A DNA stretch of 64,000 nt from Brachybacterium saurashtrense. Its GTDB lineage: Bacteria; Actinomycetota; Actinomycetes; Actinomycetales; Dermabacteraceae. The position numbers and the translations under genes were made by a program. This document shows positions 42,943 to 51,617 of the stretch, piece after piece. How positions within the stretch are numbered: the stretch's first letter is position 1; the number at the start of each line of letters is the position of its first letter. Where the stretch lies: assembly GCF_003355475.1 (NCBI RefSeq), contig NZ_CP031356.1, positions 3,348,001-3,412,000 of the forward strand, in the 5' to 3' direction. The notes under the pieces were generated by a model that searched no databases, was not told the origin of the DNA, and worked only from the letters and a program-made list of their open reading frames with translations.

Positions 42943-44043
42943 ATGCCCGCCGCTGGACTGGACCGACTGCTGCCTCTGCTCGGCGGGGACACGGTGCTCG
43001 GCCTCGGCGAGCCCACCCACGGCAGTGCGAACGCCTTCGCCTGGAAGCTCGAGATCATCCAGGAGCTCGCGCGGCGTGGGCTGCTGGGCGCACTCGCGAT
43101 CGAGGACTCTCTCGTGGCCGGTCGGCACCTGGACCGGGCACTCCGGCACGGAGGACCGATCGATGACTATCTGGCGGCCGCCAGCTCGCTCTGGCGCACC
43201 GCGACGATCAGCGAAGGGCTCGGCCGCCTGGCGGTTCTCGCCTCGACCATCGCGCCGGACCGTCGCCCCCGAGGCCTGGGGATCGACATCTCCGCGCCGT
43301 ACCGCACCGCCGGCGGCCTGCTCGACCTCGGGCACGACCACCCACTGATCCGCGACGTCGCCGACCGCCGTCCGCTCACCGCCGAGGCGGTCAGCACCCT
43401 CGACGCCCTCTGCGCCGCTCTCGAGCACGAGAGCGACACCCGGACGGTCGACCTGGCGAGGAACCTGCATCGACATCTCGACACCTACTGGGCGGCGCCG
43501 GACCTCGAGCGCCTGCACCGTCGCGATACGCACATGGCTCACAACCTGCTCGAGACGCTGCCCGAGCGAGGGATCACCGTCGTGTGGGCGCACAACGAGC
43601 ACATCGCGCGCGTTCCGGACAACTTCGGTGGCCCGAGCATGGGGCGGGTGCTCGCGGACGTGCTCGGCGCTCGATACCTCCCTGTCGGGGTGATGTGCGG
43701 TGAGGGGACGGCGCGGGCGGTCGATCCCTCGACAGGGGACACCGGCTACCGCGCCGTCCGGCTGCCGATGCTCCGTCCGGGCACCACCGATGCGACCCTG
43801 CACGCCCTCGGCGCCGATTTCGTGACCACGGCAGAGTTCACACATGCAGGGCCGCGACGATTCCTCGGCTGGCAGATCGACACTTCTGTGTTCTCCGATC
43901 CGGCGCAGGTGCGCGCGACCTTCGAGGTGCAGCGGCCCAGCAGTGACTTCGACGCTCTCGCGATGCTGCCCGAGTCCACGGCCGACGTCACCGCAGGAGG
44001 TGCTTCTCCATCCACTCGCTCGTCTCGGTGGCGGCGCGGGTGA
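42943..44043 (+). CDS. Erythromycin-esterase-like protein
   Basis: 366 residues of the EreA/EreB-like fold (PF05139). The family motifs are GLGEPTHGS near residue 18-26, ALAIEDS, and VVWAHNEHIARV near 225, whose Glu/His residues carry catalysis in characterised members. Only some members hydrolyse macrolides, so resistance should not be assumed. Starts at ATG 42943, with CATCAT at -12 to -7. Its 3' end overlaps the convergent GNAT gene by 56 bp. Confidence 0.88.
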   Translation: MPAAGLDRLLPLLGGDTVLGLGEPTHGSANAFAWKLEIIQELARRGLLGALAIEDSLVAGRHLDRALRHGGPIDDYLAAASSLWRTATISEGLGRLAVLASTIAPDRRPRGLGIDISAPYRTAGGLLDLGHDHPLIRDVADRRPLTAEAVSTLDALCAALEHESDTRTVDLARNLHRHLDTYWAAPDLERLHRRDTHMAHNLLETLPERGITVVWAHNEHIARVPDNFGGPSMGRVLADVLGARYLPVGVMCGEGTARAVDPSTGDTGYRAVRLPMLRPGTTDATLHALGADFVTTAEFTHAGPRRFLGWQIDTSVFSDPAQVRATFEVQRPSSDFDALAMLPESTADVTAGGASPSTRSSRWRRG

Positions 44044-44494
44044 CGCCGCAGGCGTCGACGTAGTCGTACGTGGTGGTCTGCAGTTCGCCCGTCGGCCGAT
44101 AGCCCAGTCGCTCGTAGAGGCGTCGGGCCGCGGGGTTGTCCAGCCCGACGTTCAGCCGCAGTCTGTCGGCGGGCCGTGCTCGGCGCTCCGCCTCCGCCAT
44201 CAGCGCGGTGCCGACCCCGTGCCCCCGGCGACTCTCCAGCACGCCGACGTTGCAGACCTCGGGAACGTCGGCGTGGACCAGCTGCGCGACGCCGACCGCG
44301 GAGGGCCGGGTCGTCGAGGGGGTGCCGTGCCGGGCGTCGACGGGGCGGTCGCGTGCGAGTGCGACCAGCAGGGTGCTGCGCCCCGTCATCATGCTCGTGC
44401 GCCAGGCAGGGAGGGCCGCGGCCCAGGTGGGGGAGGCCCTGGTCAGCAGCGCTGCGGTGTCTTCGTCGAGCGGGACGATGCGGAGTTCGGTCAC
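43988..44494 (-). CDS. GNAT family acetyltransferase
   Basis: 168 residues, single GNAT domain. VGVLESRRGHGVGTALMAEAE holds the acetyl-CoA loop and LNVGLDNPAARRLYERLGYRP the typical end. GTG 44494 is chosen because TELRIVPLDED begins the first strand. It is convergent with, and overlaps by 56 bp, the erythromycin-esterase-like gene. Substrate unknown. Confidence 0.87.
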   Translation of the reverse strand: MTELRIVPLDEDTAALLTRASPTWAAALPAWRTSMMTGRSTLLVALARDRPVDARHGTPSTTRPSAVGVAQLVHADVPEVCNVGVLESRRGHGVGTALMAEAERRARPADRLRLNVGLDNPAARRLYERLGYRPTGELQTTTYDYVDACGVTRAATETSEWMEKHLLR

Positions 44495-44577
44495 GAGTGG
44501 ACGGTACTCCGCTGCCGGGCCGCTCGGAGTTCGACCGTTCCGAGCAACGTGACCCAGTGCCCCCGGGGCGACGTCGC

Positions 44578-44583
44578 TACCAT
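44578..44583 (+). promoter_or_regulatory. -10 hexamer TACCAT, leaderless start
   Basis: Exactly -12 to -7 from ATG 44590; no ribosome site. Confidence 0.5.
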
Positions 44584-44589
44584 GGCCCC

Positions 44590-45060
44590 ATGGCATCGCG
44601 ATGGGGGAACGACGATCACGGGCCGGGTGGGGACCCGAGCTGGCTGGGCGGCACGGACCGCGGCGGCGGTGACTCTTCCGCGCGTTCGACGTCCTCGTCC
44701 GATTTCTCCTCCGACTTCTCGACGCAGCCGTCCTCGGACTTCGCCTCCGACGGCGCGCCGTCAGCGCCGCAGGGCCGCTCCGCGAGGCCGCTGGATGCCG
44801 AGGGCATGGCGCCCGAGTTCAGCCGGGAGACGATGAGCGACTCCGACGGTCGGGGTTCCTCCTCTGCCGACGAGGACGGCATCAAGGGGCCGCTCCTGCA
44901 GATCGTGAAGCTGGCGGTTCCGGTGCTCGTGATGCTCGTCGTCATCGGGATGATCTTCCGGGACGGATTCGGCGGGGGCTTCCCCTGGTTCTTCCTGTTC
45001 TTCATCATCCCGATGATCCTGCGGCCGCTGCGCATCCTGCTGAGGAACCTCGGGCGCTGA
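44590..45060 (+). CDS. Membrane protein with Ser/Asp-rich N-terminus, hypothetical
   Basis: 156 residues. The first 100 are low-complexity (SSSDFSSDFSTQPSSDF and similar), likely disordered and cytoplasmic. Two adjacent hydrophobic helices follow (LAVPVLVMLVVIGMIF and FPWFFLFFIIPMIL), ending in a basic tail LRPLRILLRNLGR. I do not recognise the family. Leaderless start. Confidence 0.75.
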   Translation: MASRWGNDDHGPGGDPSWLGGTDRGGGDSSARSTSSSDFSSDFSTQPSSDFASDGAPSAPQGRSARPLDAEGMAPEFSRETMSDSDGRGSSSADEDGIKGPLLQIVKLAVPVLVMLVVIGMIFRDGFGGGFPWFFLFFIIPMILRPLRILLRNLGR

Positions 45061-45097
45061 ACCGCGGCGCGCGCGGGGCCCGTCGGCCGCCGGATCG

Positions 45098-45580
45098 TCA
45101 GGCGAGCCGGTAGGCGGTCCCGTCGGCAGTGCGGGCCAGCACCCCGGCATCGACGGCATCCCGCCGCACCAGCGCGACGTCCGCGGCGAACATCGCGATC
45201 GCCGCGTTCAGCTCCGCCTCGGTGAGCACACGCTCCCGGCCCACCCTCTCGAAGACGATCCGCGCGATCCGTCCGCTGACCTCGCGTGACTCCTCGGTCT
45301 TCACCGGGATCCCGTCCAGCCGGCCCACCTCGAGGATCGCCTCCGAGGAGCGCATCAGCGTGAGCGCGTCGGTGACCTCCTGCAGCGCCGGGAGGTCCAC
45401 CTCACCGTCCGCCCCCAGCCAGTCCAGGCGCGACAGCGGCCCCGCCACGTCCGGCGACTGCGCACCGCCCGTCCCGAGGAGACGCGCCCCGAGCCCCTCG
45501 CGGAGCTTCGGGACCGAGAGCATCGCGAACAGCATCCGAGCACGGCCCAGGGGCGTGCTCAGATCGCGGGGCGTGGACAT
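45098..45580 (-). CDS. DUF2087-type winged-helix protein
   Basis: 160 residues. The C-terminal half (FERVGRERVLTEAELNAAIAMFAADVALVRRDAVDAGVL) resembles DUF2087, a small winged-helix domain often fused to ArsR-like regulators. The N-terminal half is helical with no clear match. ATG 45580 is chosen as the first start in the coding-like region. Regulatory or RNA/DNA-binding role possible. Confidence 0.72.
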   Translation of the reverse strand: MSTPRDLSTPLGRARMLFAMLSVPKLREGLGARLLGTGGAQSPDVAGPLSRLDWLGADGEVDLPALQEVTDALTLMRSSEAILEVGRLDGIPVKTEESREVSGRIARIVFERVGRERVLTEAELNAAIAMFAADVALVRRDAVDAGVLARTADGTAYRLA

Positions 45581-45796
45581 GGAGGACCTGCTTCCGTCGT
45601 CGAGGGGGAGTGCCCAGGATGGCACGCGGCGCGTCGGACCACAGGGCGCCACGGACTGCAGGGCGCGACGGACCGCACGGCGTGGCCACAGGTCCCGGCC
45701 CGACGTTCCGCATATGCCGCTGACCGTGGCAGGGCCGTCGACGATCTGGTCAACCCCTCTGGAACGGAACATCGACGACGTCGACGATGACGGCAG

Positions 45797-45844
45797 GTTG
45801 ATCGACGAGAAGTACCACCATTCTGGTACTTCTCGTCGATCAAC
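45797..45844. terminator. 21-bp perfect hairpin
   Basis: Arms beginning GTTGATCGACGAG and ending CTCGTCGATCAAC match over 21 bases around a 6-nt loop. It lies 18 bases past the stop of the methyltransferase fusion gene, so it likely terminates that transcript. The length and perfect match exceed what termination needs. The rest of 45581-45862 holds no gene, only degenerate GACGGACYGCAGGGC-like repeats at 45630-45690. Confidence 0.6.
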
Positions 45845-45862
45845 AGGGGCGGGCGGTGCCCC

Positions 45863-47287
45863 TCAGCGCTTCCGCGCCCGCATCAGGTGCCGCGTGGAGT
45901 GGGCGACGAACGCGCCGTCGCGGCGGATGATCCGGTCTACCTCGAGCAGCTGCGCCCGGTGGGTCTCGACCGAGAAGCCCGGCACCCACCACGGGCACTT
46001 GCGCAGGATCCAGGTGACGGCGCCGATGTCGAAGAACTCCATCCGCAGCCTCGCCTCCCGCAGCTCGAGGATCTCCAGCCCTGCCGCCTCCGCCGCCGCG
46101 GCCTCGTCGGCCGGGTGGCGGCCGCGGCGCTGCGCGGCCGTGGTCGGCCCGTGCACCGCCTCGATCAGCGCGAACGCGGAGGAGGGGCCCACGTGCTGGG
46201 CGAGGTACTGCCCGCCCGGGGCGAGCACCCGCGCGATCTGGGGGAAGTCCGGGGCGACCGGGTGGCGGGAGGTGACCAGGTCCGCCGCAGCGTCCGCGAG
46301 CGGGAGCGGGGCACCCGGCGCGGTGTCGTGCACGGTGACCCCGCGGGGGCCGAGCAGTTCCCGGGCGCGCCGCACGTTCGGCGGCCACCCCTCGGTGACG
46401 TGCTGGTCCCGCGCCAGGCGCGGGCACCCGCCCAGCACCTCCCCGCCGCCGGTGTCCAGGTCGAGCGCGACCTCGGCGCCGGCCACCGCCTCGGCGAGCA
46501 GGCCGGCGTAGCCCCATCCCGGACGCTCCTCGGTGGCGCGGCCCTCGAGCCAGTCGAAGCCCCAGCCGTCCACGTCGGCGACCGCGGCCTCGGCGATCAG
46601 CGCCTCGGCCGGGCGGTCCCGGTCCGCCCGCTGCAGGCGCACGCGCAGCGCCTCCCGCTCCTGGTGCGGCCACGGCCCCGACTCCGCGAGGGGGATCTCC
46701 GTGAGGTGCCGGCGCTGCTCCGGCGGGAGCGTGGTGACGAAGCGTGCCGGGGCCTCGTGCGCCATCTCGTACAGGGCTGGGCCGTCGGCGTAGAACGGAT
46801 CGGTCAGGACGAGCTCCCCGTCGCCCCGGCGCCGCACGTTCGAGGGGTTGGTGTCCAGCGGCCCGCACCAGGGCAGCTCCGCGCGGGCCGCGGCGTGGAT
46901 CCGGTGGACGGCGGCGGAGAGCGCGTCGAGCTCTCCCACCCCGCGGGCCACCTGCTCCAGGAACCTCGCCGCCTCCGCCCCGCCGACGGGATGCAGGAAC
47001 TCCATGATCTGCAGATCCGCACCGCCGGCGAGCCGACGATGCAGGTCCAGGCGGGGTACGGCCCCGCTCGCGGCCGCCTCCTCGTAGAGCCGCGCGGTGT
47101 ACGGGCCCACGGGGTCGAAGGGACTGATCCGCGCCGCGAGCGCGCCGTCCGGGGAGGCGAGGGCGACGGCCCAGTCCCCGGCGCCGGCATCGGACCAGCC
47201 CGCGGCGCGCAGCAGCTGCTCGACCTCGGTGTACGTGGCGGTGGGGGCGAGCCGTGCGACGGCGGCCGGCAGGGCGGCGGTGCTCAT
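45863..47287 (-). CDS. Kinase-fold and SAM-methyltransferase fusion protein
   Basis: 474 residues in two parts. Residues about 10-220 look like an aminoglycoside-phosphotransferase-type kinase fold: AALASPDGALAARISPF, LQIMEFLHPVGG as hinge, and PLDTNPSNVRRRGDGELVLTDPFY in the position of the catalytic HxDxxxxN and DxD, here lacking the usual His. Residues about 255-474 are a class I methyltransferase: ALDLDTGGGE, APLPLADAAADLVTSRH, and IARVLAPGGQYLAQHVG. Start ATG 47287 has TACCGT exactly at -12 to -7. Substrate unknown; a modification enzyme for a small molecule or antibiotic is one possibility. Confidence 0.72.
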   Translation of the reverse strand: MSTAALPAAVARLAPTATYTEVEQLLRAAGWSDAGAGDWAVALASPDGALAARISPFDPVGPYTARLYEEAAASGAVPRLDLHRRLAGGADLQIMEFLHPVGGAEAARFLEQVARGVGELDALSAAVHRIHAAARAELPWCGPLDTNPSNVRRRGDGELVLTDPFYADGPALYEMAHEAPARFVTTLPPEQRRHLTEIPLAESGPWPHQEREALRVRLQRADRDRPAEALIAEAAVADVDGWGFDWLEGRATEERPGWGYAGLLAEAVAGAEVALDLDTGGGEVLGGCPRLARDQHVTEGWPPNVRRARELLGPRGVTVHDTAPGAPLPLADAAADLVTSRHPVAPDFPQIARVLAPGGQYLAQHVGPSSAFALIEAVHGPTTAAQRRGRHPADEAAAAEAAGLEILELREARLRMEFFDIGAVTWILRKCPWWVPGFSVETHRAQLLEVDRIIRRDGAFVAHSTRHLMRARKR

Positions 47288-47293
47288 GGCGAG

Positions 47294-47299
47294 ACGGTA
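47294..47299 (-). promoter_or_regulatory. -10 hexamer TACCGT, leaderless start
   Basis: Minus-strand TACCGT lies at -12 to -7 from ATG 47287; no ribosome site. Confidence 0.5.
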
Positions 47300-47421
47300 C
47301 CTGCCCGACCCGCCCCTCACCGCGCCCGTGCCGGCGCCTGTCACGTCCGGCTGCCGTGCCGCGTCGAGGAGGCAGGAGCCGCAGGCATGACGGCCGGCGG
47401 CGCGCAGGGAAGGATGGGCCC

Positions 47422-48309
47422 ATGGAGTCCCCGCATTCGCAGTCCCCGTCGGCGCCGCCCGCGTCGCGGGACGCGCTCGCCGGCCGCCTCGAGGAAGAGC
47501 GGCCCCGCCTGCTCGCCCTCGCCACCAGGATCCTGGGCGACCCCGACGAGGCGCAGGACATCGTCCAGCAGGCCTGGCTGCGGCTGGACTCCACCGCCCA
47601 GGAGGTGGAGAACCTCCCCGCCTGGCTCACCACCGTCACCACCCGGCTGTGCCTTGACCGGCTGCGCCGGCGCGTGCCCGAGCCCGAGCCCGAGGAGGAG
47701 AGCGTCGCGGACGCGGCCGAGCCGGACCCGGCAGAGCAGCTCGCCCTCGCCGAGACGGTGGGCGTGGCCCTGCAGGCGGTGCTGGACCGCCTCACCCCGA
47801 ACGAACGGGTCGCCTTCGTGATGCACGACAGCTTCGGGTTCGAGTTCGCCACCATCGCCGCGGCGCTGGGCACCAGCGTGCAGAACGCGCGCAAGCTCGC
47901 CTCCCGCGCCCGGGCGAAGGTCTCCCAGCCCCGCCCCGAGGATCCGCTGGCGGACTGGGAGGTGGTGGACGCCTTCATGGCCGCGTCGCGCGGCGGCGAC
48001 CTCACCCGCCTGCTGGCCCTGCTCACGCCGGACGCCGTGGTGCGGGCGGACGCCGCCGCGATCGCGGCCGGCACCCCCGAGGCGCTCGACGGCCGCACCG
48101 ACATCGCCGCGTTCTTCGACGGCGCGGCCCATGCGGCGCTCGCCGTGAGCGTGGACGGACGCCCGGGCGCGGCCTGGTTCCATCGCGGGCAGGCGCGGGT
48201 GCTGTTCGACGTCACCGTGGCGGGCGGACGGGTGGCGAGCATCGTGTTCCGCGCCGATCCCGCCGTCCTCGACCGGGTGGTGCGGCGCGACGGGCCCTCC
48301 CCGCGCTGA
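47422..48309 (+). CDS. ECF sigma factor with SnoaL-like C-terminal domain (SigJ/ECF41 type)
   Basis: 295 residues. Region 2 (about 20-95, with DPDEAQDIVQQAWLRLD and LTTVTTRLCLDRLR) and region 4 (about 115-165, VLDRLTPNERVAFVMHDSFGFEF then GTSVQNARKLASRARAK) are followed by a SnoaL/NTF2-like domain (about 180-290). In ECF41 factors this extension replaces an anti-sigma factor and tunes activity. The linker has VPEPEPE in place of the usual WLPEP. AAGGAT lies at -12 to -7. No carboxymuconolactone decarboxylase-type target is adjacent. Confidence 0.9.
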   Translation: MESPHSQSPSAPPASRDALAGRLEEERPRLLALATRILGDPDEAQDIVQQAWLRLDSTAQEVENLPAWLTTVTTRLCLDRLRRRVPEPEPEEESVADAAEPDPAEQLALAETVGVALQAVLDRLTPNERVAFVMHDSFGFEFATIAAALGTSVQNARKLASRARAKVSQPRPEDPLADWEVVDAFMAASRGGDLTRLLALLTPDAVVRADAAAIAAGTPEALDGRTDIAAFFDGAAHAALAVSVDGRPGAAWFHRGQARVLFDVTVAGGRVASIVFRADPAVLDRVVRRDGPSPR

Positions 48310-48443
48310 GACCGGCCGGTGCGGCGCCCGGACCGCGCCGCATCGGACCCGCGCCGCTGTCACACTCCCGCGCCGCCGGGCGTCGAGAGGGTGACCGCAG
48401 CAGTTCCCGCGACACCGATGGCACCGACCAGAAGGACGATCCG

Positions 48444-48680
48444 ATGAAGACCATGACCTGCCGCCAGCTGGGCGGCCCCTGCGAGCTCGGCCACCGCGGC
48501 GCCACCGCCGACGAGGTGATCCAGGCCCAGGACGGGCACCTCAAGGAGGCCGTCAAGGCCGGGGACGAGACCCACCGCGAGGCCCGCCAGGAGATGAAGT
48601 TCCGGTGGCTGCACCCCAAGCAGTCGCTGGGCTGGTACCACGACACGAAGGCCGCCTTCGCCGCCCTGCCGGAGGACTGA
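48444..48680 (+). CDS. DUF1059-type small protein
   Basis: 78 residues. Starts MKTMTCRQLGGPCELGHRGATADEV, with two Cys and a His in the arrangement of DUF1059 small putative metal-binding proteins. It follows the sigma factor by 134 bases on the same strand and may depend on it. Function unknown. Confidence 0.78.
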   Translation: MKTMTCRQLGGPCELGHRGATADEVIQAQDGHLKEAVKAGDETHREARQEMKFRWLHPKQSLGWYHDTKAAFAALPED

Positions 48681-48702
48681 CGGAGCGCCCCGAGAGCGGT
48701 GC

Positions 48703-49113
48703 TCAGGCGGCGGAGACGTTCACCTGCCACATCACCCCGAAGCGATCGGTGACCTGGCCGTAGTGATCGCCCCAGGGCGCCTGCTCGAAGGGCATCCCGC
48801 GGGTGCCGCCGTCGGCCTCGATCCGCTCGATCAGCGTCCGCGCCGCCTCGACGGACTCCGGCATCACCAGCAGCGAGTACGCCGAATCGGACAGCGGCCG
48901 CGGCGCCCCGCCGAGGTCGTCGCCGCCGGCGAGGGTGACCAGGCCGCCATGCAGCTGGGCGTGGGCCACCACTCCAGGCGGCGGCGTGAAGGGCAGGCCC
49001 TCCATCCCGTCGTAGGTCATGAGGTCGAGCGTGCCGCCGAACACGTCCCGGTAGTACTCGAGCGCCTCGCGGGCGTTGCCGGGGAATGCGATGTAGGGGG
49101 TGGAGCTGAACAT
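48703..49113 (-). CDS. VOC family protein, PhnB-like
   Basis: 136 residues. One glyoxalase/VOC fold of the PhnB/YjdN type: PYIAFPGNAREALEYYRDVFGG at the start and FGVMWQVNV at the end, with PFEQAPWGDHYGQVTD before it. Metal ligands are poorly conserved in this group and function is unknown. ATG 49113 has GAGGAGA before it. Reads convergently towards the DUF1059 gene. Confidence 0.87.
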   Translation of the reverse strand: MFSSTPYIAFPGNAREALEYYRDVFGGTLDLMTYDGMEGLPFTPPPGVVAHAQLHGGLVTLAGGDDLGGAPRPLSDSAYSLLVMPESVEAARTLIERIEADGGTRGMPFEQAPWGDHYGQVTDRFGVMWQVNVSAA

Positions 49114-49285
49114 GCCGTCTCCTCGAGGGGTGGGGCCCCGGGGCGAGGCCGCTGTGACCACCATCCTGGCACCGGGGTGCGACCCGCGGAACCCCTGCCG
49201 TGCCCGCTGGTCCGGCCCCGCTCCCGCGGGCGCCGCACTGGCCTGGACGGCGCCCTGACCGGCACCCTCTAGAGTTGAGCACGCC

Positions 49286-50329
49286 ATGAGCACTCACACC
49301 GACACCCCCGCCCAGCGGTCCGTCCCCTTCCACCGTCTCGCGACGGTGCGACCCGCCTGGGCGAGGTGGCACACGCCGCTGCTGACCCTCGGCGCGGCGT
49401 TCCTCGCCTACCTCGTGCTGATCTCCGTGGTGCTGGTGCTGGCGATCCTGGTGCTGGCTCTCGTGCCCGGTGAGAACGTCACCCTCGGTGTGGCCAGCGG
49501 CGACCCGACCAGCCCTCTCGACGTCACGCTGGCGCTCGCGATGGGGGCGGCATGGGTGCCCGCCGGGATGATCGGGGTGCGTTTCGGCGGGTGGCGTCCG
49601 CTGGGCACGATCTGGTCCGTCGCGGCGCGCGTGCGGAGAGAGCTGCTGGGCCCCTACGGGGCCTGGGGCGCCGCGATGGGCGCAGCGGTGGTCGCGGTCG
49701 CCGCGGTCGCCGGGGCGCTCGCGGGGACAGGCGGCGGCTCCGCCGCTGCGGGGGCCTCGGTGCCGCAGCTGCTGCTGGTCACGGTGGTGGTGCTGGTCCT
49801 CGCCCCGCTGCAGGCGATCGGTCTGGAGATGACCCTGCGCGGCGCGGTGATGCAGGCCGTCGGCACCTGGCTGCGCTCCCCCGTGCCGGCGTTCCTCGCC
49901 GCCACCGCGGTGGTGCTGATCGGTCGTGAGCTCACCGCCGCCGTGGTGGTGCCGGCCCTCGCTCTCGCCCTCACCGCCGCGGTGCTGGCCTGGAAGACCG
50001 GTGGCCTGGAGCTGCCGATCGTGCTGAGCGCGACCGTCATGATCGCCTCCCACCTGGTCTCCGCCGTCGGCGCCGGGACCGGGGCCGGCGCGGGGGCCGC
50101 CGCGCTGAACGCCGCGGCCGCCGCCCCCGGCACCTCCTCGGCCGCGCTCACCGAGACCGCCGCACAGGCCGGGGGCGCCGCGCTCGCCGGTGGGGTCGGC
50201 GCGGCGGTGGCGCTGCTGGTGCTGGCCGGAGCGAGCCTTCTGTGGATCAGCTCCCGGGAGGGCATCGGGCTGCTGCAGCCCGTCTCTCGCGGCACGGACC
50301 AGCCGGCCCCGGAGCCCGTCCCGTTCTGA
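49286..50329 (+). CDS. CPBP-like intramembrane protein, degenerate
   Basis: 347 residues with about eight membrane helices. The layout and the segment LQAIGLEMTLRGAVMQAVGTWL recall CPBP/Abi metalloproteases, whose EExxxR motif is here reduced to a single Glu before Arg (LEMTLR); the expected His motifs are not obvious. Proteolysis is therefore doubtful. A Gly/Ala-rich loop lies near residues 255-300. TAGAGT lies 11-16 bases before ATG 49286. Confidence 0.7.
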   Translation: MSTHTDTPAQRSVPFHRLATVRPAWARWHTPLLTLGAAFLAYLVLISVVLVLAILVLALVPGENVTLGVASGDPTSPLDVTLALAMGAAWVPAGMIGVRFGGWRPLGTIWSVAARVRRELLGPYGAWGAAMGAAVVAVAAVAGALAGTGGGSAAAGASVPQLLLVTVVVLVLAPLQAIGLEMTLRGAVMQAVGTWLRSPVPAFLAATAVVLIGRELTAAVVVPALALALTAAVLAWKTGGLELPIVLSATVMIASHLVSAVGAGTGAGAGAAALNAAAAAPGTSSAALTETAAQAGGAALAGGVGAAVALLVLAGASLLWISSREGIGLLQPVSRGTDQPAPEPVPF

Positions 50330-50351
50330 CGGCCTCCGAGGCGGGGCCTCC

Positions 50352-51617
50352 TCAGCTGCGGATCGCGTCGATCACCCGGATGCGGGTGGCGATCAGCGCG
50401 GGCAGGGCGCCCGCGAGCACGCCCACTGCGGTCGCCGCGGCGAGGCCCGTGATCACCGCGCCCACCGGGAACGGTGGCAGGTCCACCAGGCCGGCCCGGG
50501 TGAAGACGTCGGTCACGAACGGTGCCTTCACCAGCGCCACCGCCGCCGCCACGCCGACCGCTCCGGCGATCACCGTGGCGACCACGGACTCCATCAGCAC
50601 TCCGACGAAGATCCGCCCGCCGGTGGCGCCGTAGGAGCGGCGGATCCCGATCTCCCGCACCCGGTAGCGCACCGTCACCAGGGAGATGTTCACCAGGCCC
50701 ATCGCGCCCAGCAGCAGGATCACCACGGCCACCCCCGCGATCGCGTAGCCGAACATCGAGAACACCTGCATCTGCTCCATGCCGAACGAGGTCGGGTGCA
50801 CCTCGAAGGATCCGGCCGCCGTGTCCGAGAGCCGCTGGGCGAGGTGCTGGCGCACCTCCTCGCCCTGCTCGGGCGGGACCCAGGCGAGGTACTGCGATGT
50901 CGTCGACACGCTCGGATCGACCCCCGGCACCGCGGCGATCCCGCCCACGGCGAGGTACGCCTGCGGGGCCCAGTCCGTGGAGGGATCCGCGACCATCACG
51001 CCCACCACGGTCGCGATCTCCTTCTCGCGGGTGCCGCTCTGGCCGTACAGCGTGATGGTCTCGGTGCCGAGGTCGGGGCGGCCCAGCTGCTCGTACAGCG
51101 GCTGGTTCACCACGAGCGCGGGTGCCAGGCGTCGGTGATCGGAGTCCGCGAGCCAGCGCCCCTCGGCGATCTGGACGCGGTACATCGCCCCGTAGGCGGG
51201 ATCCACCCCGGTCAGCTCGGTGCTCACCACGCCCTGCGGGGTCTGGATGCGGGTGCTCACGTAGGCCTGGCGGCTGCGCTGGGTGATGCCGAGTCGGTCC
51301 AGCTGCTCGAGCACGATCGCGTCCTGCTCCGCAGGGGTGACCTCCTTCGCCGAGCCCGAGGACTGCTCGACGATGTTGCCCTCCGCATCGATGCTGTAGT
51401 CCATGCCGCCGAGCGGCTGGATGGACAGCAGGGTGTCCCGCCCGCTGCTCTTCTCCATGGACTGCTGCAGCGCGCCGCCGAGCATCCCGCCCGCACCCAT
51501 CACGACGGTCAGCGCGAACACGGAGAACGCGACCCCGATCAGGGACAGCAGGATGCGGCCCTTGTGCACCCGCAGCTCGCCGTAGGCCTCGACGATCGAG
51601 GCGAGGAATCCGGTCAT
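50352..51617 (-). CDS. MacB-like ABC transporter permease
   Basis: 421 residues. One N-terminal helix (about 20-42), a large extracellular MacB periplasmic-core-like domain (about 45-275), then three helices in the FtsX domain with VRYRVREIGIRRSYGATGGRI, the coupling motif. With its ATPase and adaptor it forms a MacAB-type mechanotransmission exporter for peptides or antimicrobials. Its ATG overlaps the ATPase stop. Confidence 0.92.
   Translation of the reverse strand: MTGFLASIVEAYGELRVHKGRILLSLIGVAFSVFALTVVMGAGGMLGGALQQSMEKSSGRDTLLSIQPLGGMDYSIDAEGNIVEQSSGSAKEVTPAEQDAIVLEQLDRLGITQRSRQAYVSTRIQTPQGVVSTELTGVDPAYGAMYRVQIAEGRWLADSDHRRLAPALVVNQPLYEQLGRPDLGTETITLYGQSGTREKEIATVVGVMVADPSTDWAPQAYLAVGGIAAVPGVDPSVSTTSQYLAWVPPEQGEEVRQHLAQRLSDTAAGSFEVHPTSFGMEQMQVFSMFGYAIAGVAVVILLLGAMGLVNISLVTVRYRVREIGIRRSYGATGGRIFVGVLMESVVATVIAGAVGVAAAVALVKAPFVTDVFTRAGLVDLPPFPVGAVITGLAAATAVGVLAGALPALIATRIRVIDAIRS

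Noticed and set aside
42943-44043. Macrolide resistance gene
   Set aside because: The fold is that of erythromycin esterases, but the family is broad and nothing here shows macrolide hydrolysis.
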